DNA of 64,000 nucleotides from Colocasia esculenta (Eukaryota; Streptophyta; Magnoliopsida; Alismatales; Araceae), in contig CM024753.1 in assembly GCA_014218235.1 (NCBI GenBank), forward strand, positions 181,450,348-181,514,347, in the 5' to 3' direction. The notes under the pieces were generated by a model. The model did not search any database. It saw only the letters and a program-made list of their open reading frames with translations, and was not told the DNA's origin. Positions 33,821 through 45,441 of the stretch are shown here, piece after piece. A program made the translations under genes and the position numbers. Positions within the stretch are counted from its first letter, which is position 1, and every line of letters begins with the position of its first letter.

Positions 33821-36096
33821 TGTAACGTCGCGTGCCTTTCGGATCCATGCGGATCTTGTGAATTGTGGTTGTGGCGGCCGTTGTGAGGCCAGTGTGAGTC
33901 GGTTGTGTGGAATGTATGGTGTGGATGCGTGGCTTGAGCAGGTGAAGAGCAGGGTTGGTCCTGAAAAGAAACGGGACCTGCTGCTGTTCAGTTGAAGTTG
34001 GCGGCCAGGGGTGGTCGTTAACTGTTGGCGTCCAGCTTAGTGGACGTTTACTGCATGAACTTGGCGGCAGTAAATGTGGACGCAGAGGGTGGCGGTTGCT
34101 GTTGGCGGCATGGGGGTTGACGCCAACCTGAGAATGGTGAAGGTTATAGGCTCACCCGAGGGCAGTTCTCTCAGCTCTCATTCATTCCCTCTTGCCCCAG
34201 CTTGCTGCCCCCGAGTCTTTGAAGCTTCTAACAGGTACCGAGGAGTAGTTGGACGATCGTAGAACGCGTGGCGTCGCCGAATTGCGCGAGGAAACGTCGC
34301 GGCGTGGTGCAATTCGTGTGGGAGCTCACGGAGGGCTCGGCGTGAACCAGGAGATCGTGGGAGGTTCTAGCGCGTTCTGAGGTAGGGGACGAACCCGTTT
34401 AACTCCGTAGGAACATTAAAACACATCATAACTACTTGAACCTGCATGATAATGCATGTTTAGATAGAGTTGCACCATATGGGGATAATGGGTGGTTTGA
34501 GTAGTTTAATGTATGAAGCATGTTCTAGTGGGTTATATTGGGTTCCTGCATGTTAAAAGAGTAGTTTTTATATGATTTTCTGTAGTTAAAATGGCTGGAA
34601 AGCCCGTAGAGCCGGATTAGGGTTTCTGCAGGGTTTATGGCCGAAGAACTTGGCGTCAAGATCGCTTGCCGCCAAGATCCTCAGCCAGGAGGTTAACGGC
34701 CAGAACCCTTGCCGTTGACTCTCTGTAAGTGGCAGTCGATGTGGCCGCCTACCTCTATATGAGCAGAAATGACTAAGTACAGTATTTATCGTTATTGCAT
34801 GTGTGTTGACACATGAGGTGCACTGAGTGCACATGGTTCTCGTGTTTAGTATACAAAGTATACAGTTAGCTATCTACTTTAGTGACTGCGTGTTGTTTAC
34901 GCGAGTCAGTTGGGTTCACGTGGAGTGGACCATGGTTACTTGTGGTTTACGTAAGGTTTCACGTGGTTTGTGTGTGACGTGCACGTGGTTCTGTGTACGT
35001 GGCGAGTAGTACGACGCCTACCGTGGTTACCTCTCCAGTTGGGTGCCCCAGGTTCTTTGTGAGCCAGGCTGTTAGCTCGGGGCTTTGTCCTGGTACTTGT
35101 GCTGTACCGTCGAGGTCTGTGTCGTCTGACCTGGACACACTCACTCTTGTGTTAGAGTTGTATGTCCGGCTGAGGGAAAGACGACAGTGGGACAGTGACA
35201 CTAGAGTTTGTTTTTAGTCACTTGTAGCACGCTCGTAGTTGGGGGTACGGACACCAGTAGACGTAATGGACCCCAGCTAGTCCTTTTCCAGTGCCTCACT
35301 CTAGCGAGCCCAGGCCAGGGTCTTTGGAGGTGCCAGGCATGGGCCTGTGACCGTGTGGTCTGCAAGTGGTGGTGTTTAGTTGGTCTCCATAGTTGCTTGA
35401 CCTTTTTACATGGAGCGGCAGTTGGACCTTTCGTCCGTGGCTGCGAGACTGAGAGGTAGACCTGTGTTAGTTGTCTGAGTCAGTTTCTGGTGTCGCGAAC
35501 CAGTTCACGTGGCTCGTGTTGGCTGTCTCTACTTTATCTTGTACACCTGTACTGGTTTGCCGTTTAATTATTACTGTTGTTTCTCATAGTCGGCAGACGG
35601 TGAGTACTTTTACAGCTTTACTTACCTGCTTAGTTGTTATATTAATTGTTGGTGCTGTTTACTATTCGTACTCGTGGTGTTTGTTTCGCTCGGTTTTGGG
35701 GAGTTCCCTACTGAGCCAGTGACTAGAGAGGCTCACCCCTACCCCCACAGGTGAGAGCGAGGAGGACATCTCTCGTCTGACGTCCAGTTCCGGGCCGCGT
35801 CGTAGCGGTGCAGGGTCAGCACCTCCAGCAGAGTAGCTCCAGCAGTGTAGCTTTGTAGTTGTTTACTTCTTTTGTTGTACCTCGGGGTATGCCCCAGGCC
35901 TTTGTACATCTTTACAGTTTTTAATGGAATACGGCTATGTAAATTGTGAAAATTTTATATGAAATGTGGTGTGTTCCTTTATGTTTACACGGACTGTGGT
36001 TTGGTATCCCTTGCGAGGTTTCGGCCCGTTCGCGGGAGGCTGACTCGGATCAAGTACGTTATCGGTTAACGGGCTTGGCCGAGGCGATCCGTCACA
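33821..36096 (+). repeat. gypsy-1 3' LTR
   Basis: 2276 bases, the same length as the 5' LTR. Differences are mostly transitions and include one single-base indel in each direction. It ends CGATCCGTCACA at 36096. Confidence 0.93.
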
Positions 36097-36489
36097 CCAT
36101 GTCTCCAATCTCATAGGTTTTCCCAAGTCCAGCCAATCCATTTGTAATATCTGTGAATCGACTGAACATTTGAGTTATGGACTCACCCGATTGCATCTGA
36201 AATCTTTCATATTGAGTAACAAGAATATCAATTCTTGTCTCTTTCACTTTGTCTGTGCCTTCATAGGTAATTCTAAGCTTTTCCCACATCTTCATTGCAG
36301 ATTTGCAGGCTGAAACTCTGTTGAATTCCTTTTTGCTTAGTGCACAGTACAGAATACTCTTAGCCTTACAGTTCAAGGAGATCTTTTTCCTGTCATCATC
36401 TGTCCACTGAGCTTTCTCATTTGTGACCAGAAGATCGCCTTCTTCTACTATTGACCATATTTGATAGTCGTGACCTTGGAGAAAGTACT
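36097..36489 (-). pseudogene. Sirevirus gag, middle portion between two gypsy insertions
   Basis: A 393-base island of gag reads KYFLQGHDYQIWSIVEEG through SACKSAMKMWEKLRITYEG to GLGKTYEIGDMV. It matches the UBN2-type copia gag core. On its right is gypsy-2 with target duplication gtact. On its left is gypsy-1 with target ccatg, whose other copy has decayed to ccata. It is open throughout. Confidence 0.9.
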
Positions 36490-38297
36490 TGTAACGACCC
36501 AGAATCCGCATTACCGGTACCTGACCAGTAACCCGAATTCTGACCCGCTAACCCACGAGACAAGCTCGGAAGGGTAAGAAAAGAACGTCCGAGAAGACTA
36601 TATATAAAAAGATACACACCAAGGTACAATAAACATTCCACTATATAAAATATAACATGTACAATTCAGAGACCTCAACAGGTACAGAGTACAGAGAGTA
36701 CACAAAAAGTACTACTCACAGCAGCTAGAGCGCACGCGCACCAGAGTGACTCGACTCACCTGGAACGGGAGTCGACGACGCACCTGAAAGGGAAGGGAGT
36801 GAGTCTCACGAAAGAGAGACCCAGTAGGGAAACACAACCCCACCGGAAACAGTACTAAAGTGCGGTAAGTAAAGACAGAAAGTAAATACACCTCGCACAC
36901 AACTGAAACCAGTGACAACTACGCAGCTCCCCCAACAGGAGTGCACTAAAACTGTAAACCACGCGGCTCAGTAACACACACACTCACACAACACAGCAAG
37001 TAGGACTTAGCTAGGGTCTGTAGCTCGGCGTCCCGTCGCCACAGAGTCTCGCAACCCCAGCCACGTGTGTGCACACTACAGACGCTCTCTCTAACGTCTG
37101 GTCCACGATCGATTTTCCCCTACGCCCGACCTAGCGGTAGAGAAGGGGCTCCACGGAGACCGGCTCAAAACCACCACAAGGAGTATGCACAGAACGGAGA
37201 CGCTCTCAACGCCCTGGCTCACCGGCGGAGGACCCCCCACACGCCAGTCATCTAGACGGAGTCGCACCCACGTCTAGGTAGCACAACAGAAACAGCACGC
37301 GGTAACGCCACACGCGCACAATAGACGGAAACACAGTCACGTCTCAACACTGTCAACCCCCAGCACACTCAGACAGAGCCACACTCAAATGTCTGGTGAA
37401 CTGTGTCAACAGACAGACACCACAACACTGCTAAAGGCACCCTGGGCACACAGACAGATTAACGGCAACATCGATTGCCGCCAACCCAAGATGTAGACGG
37501 CCTTCCCTTGTCGTTCACAACATATCAACGACAAAGGATCCTGTCGTTTACATCATACCTGATGATATTAACGTCAACAGATGTGGACGTTAATATCCTC
37601 TAGCGGCACCAGATCAACTAATCCGGGCCAAAACACCATATAAATACAAAAGGGAAGGATGGAAACTCTTCCTCACAATCATACACATTGCTGGGAATCG
37701 GGAAAACCACAATCCGTCATCCGGATTGTGCAAAATACCTAAAAATCCCAACATGCTCAACCCAAACCCTAAAATGAAATTAACATGTAATTTACTCCAA
37801 TTAAGCATGCTAATCCATCAGGGAGGGTTAAAGGGGTTAAGTCCCTACCTCTAAACGCCAAGAACAACCTCGAACAGACGCGAATCTCGGCGGAACCCCC
37901 CAAGCTATCCGCACGAAATACGCCGAAACGCCGCGATTCCCGCCCGAACTATTGCCGCCGCACGCAACGAAGACCTTCCACGAACCCCCGTCAGTCACCA
38001 GGAGAAGTGGAACGAGACAGAAATCAAAGAAGATAAGGAGAGAAGGGAAAGAGAAAAGGAAAACCTGCTCTCGGCCTGCCCTATTTGAACAGGCCGGATC
38101 AGTAGACGTCAAGATCCCTCGCCGCCTACTGAACCGCCACACAGTCGACGTCCAGATCGACAGCCGTTAAGTTCATAACAGCTAAACGACAACCTTATCG
38201 ACGCCAACGCACAGTCAACGTCCAACCCTTGGCCGTCAACCCGACAGAACTCCACCAAACCCGACAAGGATCCGAGAAGAAAACCCGAAACGTTACA
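36490..38297 (-). repeat. gypsy-2 3' LTR
   Basis: On the plus strand it runs TGTAACGACCC to CGTTACA. Dyads occur at 37458-37485, 37492-37519, 37524-37551, 37567-37594 and 38102-38129. The fourth extends to a perfect 12-base inverted repeat GATATTAACGTC / GACGTTAATATC (37564-37575, 37586-37597). A TATA-like TATTTATATGG lies on the minus strand near 37638-37648. Confidence 0.93.
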
Positions 38298-38316
38298 GCC
38301 CTCCCCCCTTAGAGAA
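38298..38316 (-). promoter_or_regulatory. gypsy-2 polypurine tract
   Basis: The minus strand reads CTCTAAGGGGGGAGGGC directly before the 3' LTR, a canonical primer for plus-strand synthesis. Confidence 0.85.
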
Positions 38317-38331
38317 TTTCGCCCCCGAAAT

Positions 38332-40410
38332 TCAAACAACGAAGGAAGAAGACTCACCGAAGAGGAACGGAAACTGCTCGCGCATCTCGTCTTCTCTCTC
38401 CCACGTCGACTCACCACCTGAGTGCCGCTGCCACGCAACACGAACCAACGGGATAGCCTTGTTCCTCAACCTCTGAACTCGGCGATCCTCAATGTGCAAC
38501 GGAAACTCTAGCACTGACAACACAGGAGTCACCTCTGACCACTCTGAACTCGGGAGAACGTGAGACTCGTCAGCAAGGTACCTCCGCAGCATCGACACGT
38601 GGAACACGTCGTGAACTGCTGCCAACTCTGACAGAAGCTCAAGCCTATACGCCAAACCACCGACACGCTCAGAAATGGTGAAGGGCCCAATAAAGCGGGG
38701 ACTCAACTTCCCACGCCTACCAAACCTCATCACCCCCTTCATAGGGGACACACGAACAAACACCTGGTCCCCTACCTCAAACTCGAGCGGTCGCCTACGC
38801 TGATCTGCGTAACTCTTCTGCCGACTCTGCGCTGACACAAGCCTCTGCCTCACCAGCTGCACCACCTCAACTGCCTGCTGCACCAACTCTGGTCCCGTGA
38901 CAACACGCTCACCAACCTCGAACCAGTCAAGAGGAGTGCGACACGGTCGTCCGTACAAGGCCTCGTAAGGTACCATGCCGATACTGGAGTGATAACTGTT
39001 GTTATATGCGAACTCGACCAACGACAAGTGAGCTGTCCACGACCCCTGCCACTCCAGACAACAAGCTCTAAGCATGTCCTCCAAAGTCTGGATGGTCCGC
39101 TCTGACTGACCGTCTGACTGTGGGTGGTAGGTGGAACTAAAGGCCAACTCTGTCCCCAAAGCCCTCTGGAAACTGCGCCAGAACCCAGAAGTGAAGCGAG
39201 GATCCCTATCTAACACAATAGAGATCGGCACTCCGTGCAAAGGAACAATCCGCTCTACGTACAACGTAGCCAACCTACTCACTCCCCAACTAGTCTTGAC
39301 AGGCAAGAATTTGGCAGTCTTCGTCAATCTGTCCACAAGAACCCAAATGCTGTCAAAACCTCCAGCTGACCTCGGCAAACCACACACAAAGTCGGTCGTC
39401 ACATGGTCCCACTTCCAAACCGGAATCTCTAACGGCTGCACAAGTCCACCTGGACACTGGTGCTCGGCCTTCACCTGCTGACAGACCAAACACCTCGCAA
39501 CAAAAGCCGCAATGTCTCTCTTCATCCCAGGCCACCAAAACTGTCGCCTCAACCTATGGTACATCTTGGTAGACCCTGAATGAATCGAGTACCTGGAACC
39601 ATGTGCCTCCTGCAACACTGCTCTCCTGACAGACTCCTCAACATGAACGTAGAGTCTGTCCCGGAACCTAACAGTCCCGTCCTCACAAAGCTCAACCTCT
39701 GGAAGGAGAAGCACTCTGAACAACTCGGGATCCGCCTGTTGTGCCTCAACAATCTGCCTCACTATGGCGGGAGCCGCCAACAAACTGCCCAGCACACAAC
39801 GCTAACGACTGGAAGAAACTCTGAAGGACCCCTCTGCCGCAGACTGCCACAACTGCCACTCTCGAAGCATCAGATGACTCATATGTGCCTTCCTACTCAA
39901 GGCATCTGCGACCACATTCGCCTTTCCAGGCTGATACTCTATGTTGAAATCGTAATCCTTCAGATACTCCATCCAACGACGCTGCCTCATGTTCAGATCC
40001 CGCTGAGAAAACACATATCTCAGACTCTGGTGGTCGGTACGAACCACAAACCTCACTCCGTACAGGTAGTGACGCCACAGCCTCAACGCAAACACTACAG
40101 CTGCAAGCTCTAGGTCGTGGGTCGGGTAACTCACCTCGTGGGGCTTAAGCTGGCGAGACACATAAGCCACCACTCGGCCCTCCTGCATCAGGACCGCTCC
40201 CAGACCAACACCTGAAGCATCTGTGCAAACCTCAAAGCCCTCCTCACCTGAAGGTAGCACAAGAACTGGCGCCGACGTAAGCAGCTGCTTCAACTCCATG
40301 AAGCTCTGCTCACACTGGTCCGACCACACAAACGGAACTCCCTTCCTCGTCAACCGAGTCAAGGGCGCTGCAACCTGCGAAAAGTCCCGCACAAACCTGC
40401 GGTAGTAACT
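38332..40410 (-). pseudogene. gypsy-2 pol, second part: RNase H, integrase, chromodomain
   Basis: It continues the RT frame after the single-base loss near 40411. RNase H lies at about 40240-39900 (CTDASGVGLGAVL, RTDHQSLRYVFS). A TAG at 39804-39802 interrupts the frame. Integrase (about 39700-38950) has its zinc region (HGSRYSIHSGSTKMYH, CLVCQQVKAEH) and D, D, E (TTDFVCGLP, LDRDPRFTS, SDGQSERT). The C-terminal part ends in a chromodomain-like tail (ESTWEREDEM). Domain content is complete. Confidence 0.9.
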
Positions 40411-42953
40411 GCCAAACCAAGGAAACTACGCACCTCTGACACAGATCTGGGGCTCTCCCACTGCAAAACTGCCTTGACCTTCGCCGGATCCACAAAAACT
40501 CCCTCACCTGAGATCACGTGTCCCAAAAAGTGAACCTGCTGTAGCCAAAACACACACTTGCCAAGTTTGGCATACAACTGGTGCTCACGTAACGTCTGTA
40601 ACACGATCCTCAGGTGCTCGGCGTGCTCCTCCTCCAACACGGAGTACACCAGGATGTCGTCAACAAACACTACGACAAACTGGTCCAAGAACTGGTGGAA
40701 CACCCGATGCATCAGATCCATGAAGGCCGCTGGTGCATTGGTGAGCCCAAACGGCATCACCAAGAACTCAAAGTGCCCGTACCTGGTCCGGAAAGCAGTC
40801 CTCTCAACGTCAGAGTCTCTAATCCGCAACTGATAGTAGCCCGACCGCAAGTCAATCCGAGAGAAGACTCGAGCTGACTGAAGCTGATCGAAGAGATCGT
40901 CAATCCTAGGCAAAGGATACCTATTCTTGATGGTCACTTGGTTCAACTTCCGGTAATCTATACACAACCTCAGGATACCATCCTTCTTCCGGACAAACAG
41001 AACAGGTGAACCCCAAGGAGAAAAGCTAGGACGGATATAGCCCTTCTCCAACAGCTCCACTAACTGCCTCTTCAGCTCTCTCAACTCTGCTGGTGCCATA
41101 CGGTACGGCGGCTGAGCAAACGGTGTTGTGCCAGGAACTAACTCAATAGAGAACTCTATCTCTCTCTCTGGCGGCAGACCAGGTAACTCATCCGGAAAAA
41201 CATCCGGGAACTCACACACCACGGGAATGTCCCCCACTCCCGACACAACCTGGTCAAGGGAAACTGCCGAAACCAGAAAACCCTGACAACCCGAAGCAAG
41301 CAACCTCGCTGCCCTCAAAGCAGAAACTAAAAAGCGAGAAGTAGAAGGTACAATACCCTGGAAGTAGAATGCTGCTCCCCCGGGTATCTGCAGGTGCACC
41401 CTCTTCTTCTGGCAATCTACCACTGCGTTGTACCGCTCCAACCAATCCATCCCCAGAATAATATCATAATCCTGCAACTGCAAAGCAAACAAATGGGCCG
41501 ACAAACACTGACCCTGAAACCACACTGGAGCCTCCCGGAGACAGTAGGACGTAAGGACATAGTTCCCTGTCGGCAACTCCACAACCAACTCCGCGGACTC
41601 TCCCAAACTCAGCTCACCAAGGGAGTCTAAAAACTCCTCGGACACAAACGAGTGAGAAGCACCGGAATCGAACAAAACTCTGGCTGCAAAACCAAAAACA
41701 GTAACGGTACCTTCCACTAGCTGTGACGCCTCCATGTCCGCACGAGTCAAGTGGGTAACACGGCCTCTACCTCTCGACCCACCAGAACCTCCAGTCTGCT
41801 GACGCTGCTGCACAGGAACCTGCTGCTGCTGCTGCACTCTGGGCTGCGACTGGGACTGCTGCTGCGGCGCTCGAGGTAACAACGGACAATCTCGCGCCAT
41901 GTGACCCACCTGGTCACACCGGTAACACTGTCTAGCAAAAGAACGCTGGACCTGCTGCACAGACTGCCCAACTGGCTGCTGAACACTCCCGACCGACTGC
42001 TGCCTCTGCTCCGCCTGCCTACGGTCCCGCCGAAACTTCTTCCGAGATCCCGACCTCGCTGACGTCCCTGCAGAAGTGGACGCGTAGGGGGTCGTGACCC
42101 TCGGAGTCGCCTGAGTAACACCCTGCTGCTGCCGTGGCTGAACTGTAAACACCTGCACCTGAACCTCCATGCTCTGACCAAGGGTCCGCAACGTGTCAGC
42201 CTCCAAAGCCGCTGCAGTCTGATAGGCCGCGTCTAGGTCAGTGACGCGCGCAACTATCAGTGCCTGCCTGAGCTCCGGCCTTAGGCCCCTCACGAACTGC
42301 TGAGTCCTCAAACTCTCATCCGCCATGATCTGCGGAGCATAGCGTCCAAGCTCCACAAATCTGGCCCGGTACTGCACCACTGAAGAGTCCCTCTGCTGCA
42401 AGTCCAGAAACTGGTACAACCGCTCCGTCCGGACGTACGTAGGACAGAAGGCCCTCTCAAACGAAGCGACAAACTCCTCCCACGGAATCTGCCGAAGAGC
42501 ACGAGACCGAAAAGTAGTCTCCCACTCAGAAGACCACCACGCCAGCGCCTGCGCCTGCAACTGGTAGCTAGCCAACAACACTCGCTCCTCGGGAACACAC
42601 TCCATGGAACGGAAGGTCCGCTCCATGGCATCCAACCACGCACGAGCCGTGTCTGGATCTGGCTGTCCCGTAAACTGAGGAGGGTGGAACTGCAAAAACT
42701 CCCTCAGCACCCTCCCAGTACCTCCCTGAGGTGCCGGCACATCACGGTGTTGAGTCGCAAGCTGAGCCATCCCCTCAAAGAACCGGGCCCAGTCAAACCC
42801 CTGAGCTGCCTGAGGAGGTGGTGGTGGCGGAACAACACCATTGTGTGTGTCCTGGGGCAAGGGCTGCGTCTGCTGAGGTGGCGGGGCATCTCCAGCCTCC
42901 TGCCGAGTCGCCTGCTCAGCCACTCTCTCCGCAGGACGTCGCCTAGGCGCCAT
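40411..42953 (-). pseudogene. gypsy-2 gag-protease-reverse transcriptase
   Basis: The start at 42953 (MAPRRRPAER) opens an intact frame of nearly 850 codons. The gag core is at residues 80-240 and a glutamine-rich basic part follows. The CCHC knuckle CYRCDQVGHMARDCP is near residue 343. The protease site FDSGASHSF is near residue 427. RT spans about residues 590-800 with VFVDDILVYS near 765. The frame is lost near 40411, where one G is missing in the conserved FLGLAGYYRRF segment. The element is otherwise coding-competent up to that point. Confidence 0.9.
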
Positions 42954-43087
42954 ACACTACACACAAGGCAAGCACACACCCAACGCATTAACACACTAAC
43001 TAACTCTGGGCATAAAGCTGCTATTGTACTCTTATACTCTGAGTCGCCATGATGGGTATTTTCTTATATATATCTTGTCGGAACAAG

Positions 43088-43099
43088 GCTTTGATACCA
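43088..43099 (-). promoter_or_regulatory. gypsy-2 primer binding site
   Basis: The minus strand reads TGGTATCAAAGC two bases inside the 5' LTR. It differs from the initiator tRNA-Met site TGGTATCAGAGC by one transition. Confidence 0.85.
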
Positions 43100-43101
43100 A
43101 C

Positions 43102-44907
43102 TGTAACGACCCAGAATCTGCATTACCAGTACCCGACCAGTAACCCGAATTCTGACCCGCTAACCCACGAGACAAGCTCGGAAGGGTAAGAAAAGAACGT
43201 CCGAGAAGACTATATATAAAAAGATACACACCAAGGTACAATAAACATTCCACTATATGAAATATAGCATGTACAACTCAGAGACCTCAACAGGTACAGA
43301 GTATAGAGAGTACACAAAAAGTACTACTCACAGCAGCTAGAGCGCACGCACACTAGAGTGACTCGACTCGCCTGGAACGGGAGTCGACGACGCACCTGAA
43401 AAAGAAGGGAGTGAGTCTCACGAAAGAGAGACCCAGTAGGGAAACACAACCCCACCGAAAACAGTACTAAAGTGCGGTAAGTAAAGACAGAAAGTAAATA
43501 CACCTCGCACACAACTGAAACCAGTGACAACTACGCAGCTCCCCCAACAGGAGTGCACTAAAACTGTAAACCACGCGGCTCAGTAACACACACACTCACA
43601 CAACACAACAAGTAGGACTCAGCTAGGGTCTGTAGCTCGGCGTCCCGTTGCCACAGAGTCTCGCAACCCCAGCCACGTGTGCACACTACAGACGCTCTCT
43701 CTAACGTCTGGTCCACGACCGGTTTTCCTCTACGCCCGACCTAGCGGTAGAGAAGGGGCTCCACGGAGACCGGCTCAAAACCACCACAAGGAGTACGCAC
43801 AGAACGGAGACGCTCTCAACGCCCTGGCTCACCGGCGGAGGACCCCCCACACGCCAGTCATCTAGACGGAGTCGCACCCACGTCTAGGTAGCACAACAGA
43901 AACAGCACGCGGTAACGCCACACGCGCACAACAGACGGAAACACAGTCACGTCTCAACACTGTCAACCCCCAGCACACTCAGACAGAGCCACACTCAAAT
44001 GTCTGGTGAACTGTGTCAACAGACATACACCACAACACTGCTAAAGGCACGCTGGGCACACAGACAGATTAACGGCAACATCGATTGCCGCCAACCCAAG
44101 ATGTAGACGGCCTTCCCTTGTCGTTAACAACATATCAACAACAAAGGATCCTGTCGTTTACATCATACCTGATGATATTAACGTCAACAGATGTGGACGT
44201 TAATATCCTCTAGAGGCACCAGATCAACTAATCCGGGCCAAAACACCATATAAATACAAAAGGGAAGGATGGAAACTCTTCCTCACAATCATACACATTG
44301 CTGGGAATCGGGAAAACCACAATCCGTCATCCGGATTGTGCAAAATACCTAAAAATCCCAACATGCTCAACCCAAACCCTAAAACGAAATTAACATGTAA
44401 TTTACTCCAATTAAGCATGCTAATCCATCAGGGAGGGTTAAAGGGGTTAAGTCCCTACCTCTAAACGCCAAGAACAACCTCCAACAGACGTGAATCTCGG
44501 CGGAACCCCCCAAGCTATCCGCACGAAATACGCCGAAACGCCGCGATTCCCGCCCGAACTATCGCCGCCGCACGCAACGAAGACCTTCCACGAACCCCCG
44601 TCAGTCACCAGGAGAAGTGGAACGAGACAGAAATCAAAGAAGATAAGGAGAGAAGGGAAAGAGAAAAGGAAAACCTGCTCTCGGCCTGCCCTATTTGAAC
44701 AGGCCGGATCAGTAGACGTCAAGATCCCTCGCCGCCTACTGAACCGCCACACAGTCGACGTCCAGATCGACAGCCGTTAAGTTCATAACAGCTAAACGTC
44801 AACCTTATCAACGCCAACGCACAGTCAACGTCCAACCCTTGGCCGTCAACCCGACAGAACTCCACCAGACCCGACAAGGATCCGAGAAGAAAACCCGAAA
44901 CGTTACA
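43102..44907 (-). repeat. gypsy-2 5' LTR
   Basis: 1806 bases, matching 36490-38297. The two-base length difference is a lost GT near 43680. The perfect inverted repeat is retained at 44174-44185 and 44196-44207. Confidence 0.93.
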
Positions 44908-45003
44908 GTACTCCATTCTGGTCTTCCAATAAGCATAATCTTCACCATCGAAGAGAGGGGGTCGGTTGACAGACTGACCTTCAATGTTACCTTGGGCTGC
45001 CAT
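44908..45003 (-). pseudogene. Sirevirus gag, N-terminal portion
   Basis: It starts at ATG 45003-45001 (MAAQGNIEG) about 50 bases inside the primer binding site and reads PPLFDGEDYAYWKTRM before gypsy-2 interrupts it at 44907. The start suits the family, whose gag opens with a short segment ending in YW(K)xRM. Confidence 0.85.
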
Positions 45004-45054
45004 GGATCTTTACTCTTCAGATCGTTGGATCTTTCTTCTTTGTCGAAGAGACTC

Positions 45055-45066
45055 GCTCTGATACCA
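45055..45066 (-). promoter_or_regulatory. Sirevirus primer binding site (initiator methionine tRNA)
   Basis: The minus strand reads TGGTATCAGAGC just inside the 5' LTR end at 45069. This is complementary to the 3' end of plant initiator tRNA-Met. Confidence 0.9.
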
Positions 45067-45441
45067 CTTGTTGCCCAGTTGACGAGCCCAGAGGGGGGGG
45101 TGAATGTGTCTTTTAAAAATTTATTTGATTAGTACCTGTACTTAAAACATTCATACAAAGATGTTCTTCGATGAAGGTTAGAGAAAGTTAGTATAGAAGA
45201 CAAACACATAAAAAGTAATCACACAACACAAGGAATTATCCTGGTTCAGACCTTCTCTCCTTAGGAGTCATACGTTCAGTCCCAGAGCAACAACTCAGGA
45301 TTCCACTAACTAGGGTACAGTCCCCCTACGGACAATAAAACACCCAGCTCAACCGGTCTTCCTTCACAAGAAGGGAACTACAACACCCTTGATTCCTCAC
45401 CAGGTCTTCCTTCACATCAGAAGGGAACGCAACACCCTGGC

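Larger units (their letters stand above)
26680..36096 (+). mobile_element. gypsy-1: complete Ty3/gypsy chromovirus (Tekay/Del-like)
   Basis: 9417 bases: two 2276-base LTRs (26680-28955 and 33821-36096), methionine primer site, gag-pol in one frame and a chromodomain-like C-terminus. The target duplication is ccata (26675-26679) and ccatg (36097-36101), one base decayed. The LTRs differ at about 47 positions by eye (near 2%). It is inserted in the Sirevirus gag gene, opposite to it. Gag-pol carries stops and frameshifts. Confidence 0.93.
36490..44907 (-). mobile_element. gypsy-2: complete Ty3/gypsy chromovirus (Tekay/Del-like)
   Basis: 8418 bases on the minus strand: 3' LTR 36490-38297 (1808 bases), 5' LTR 43102-44907 (1806 bases). 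The perfect target duplication gtact is at 36485-36489 and 44908-44912. The LTRs differ at about 34 positions by eye (near 2%). The coding region has one single-base deletion and one nonsense codon, so it is the best-preserved element here. It lies convergent to gypsy-1, 393 bases away. Confidence 0.94.

Noticed and set aside
34993..35217. Short open frames repeated at 27851-28075, 34993-35217 and 46607-46831
   Set aside because: They recur only because the two gypsy-1 LTRs and the solo LTR share sequence. No start context, domain or frame conservation supports coding.
38109..38441. Open frames at the gypsy-2 LTR/pol boundary
   Set aside because: Shadow of the pol C-terminus running into the LTR in another frame; no independent support.
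45055..45066. tRNA-like sequences at the primer binding sites (45055, 28958, 43088) as tRNA genes
   Set aside because: Only 12-13 bases complementary to the tRNA 3' end. No cloverleaf or internal promoter boxes.
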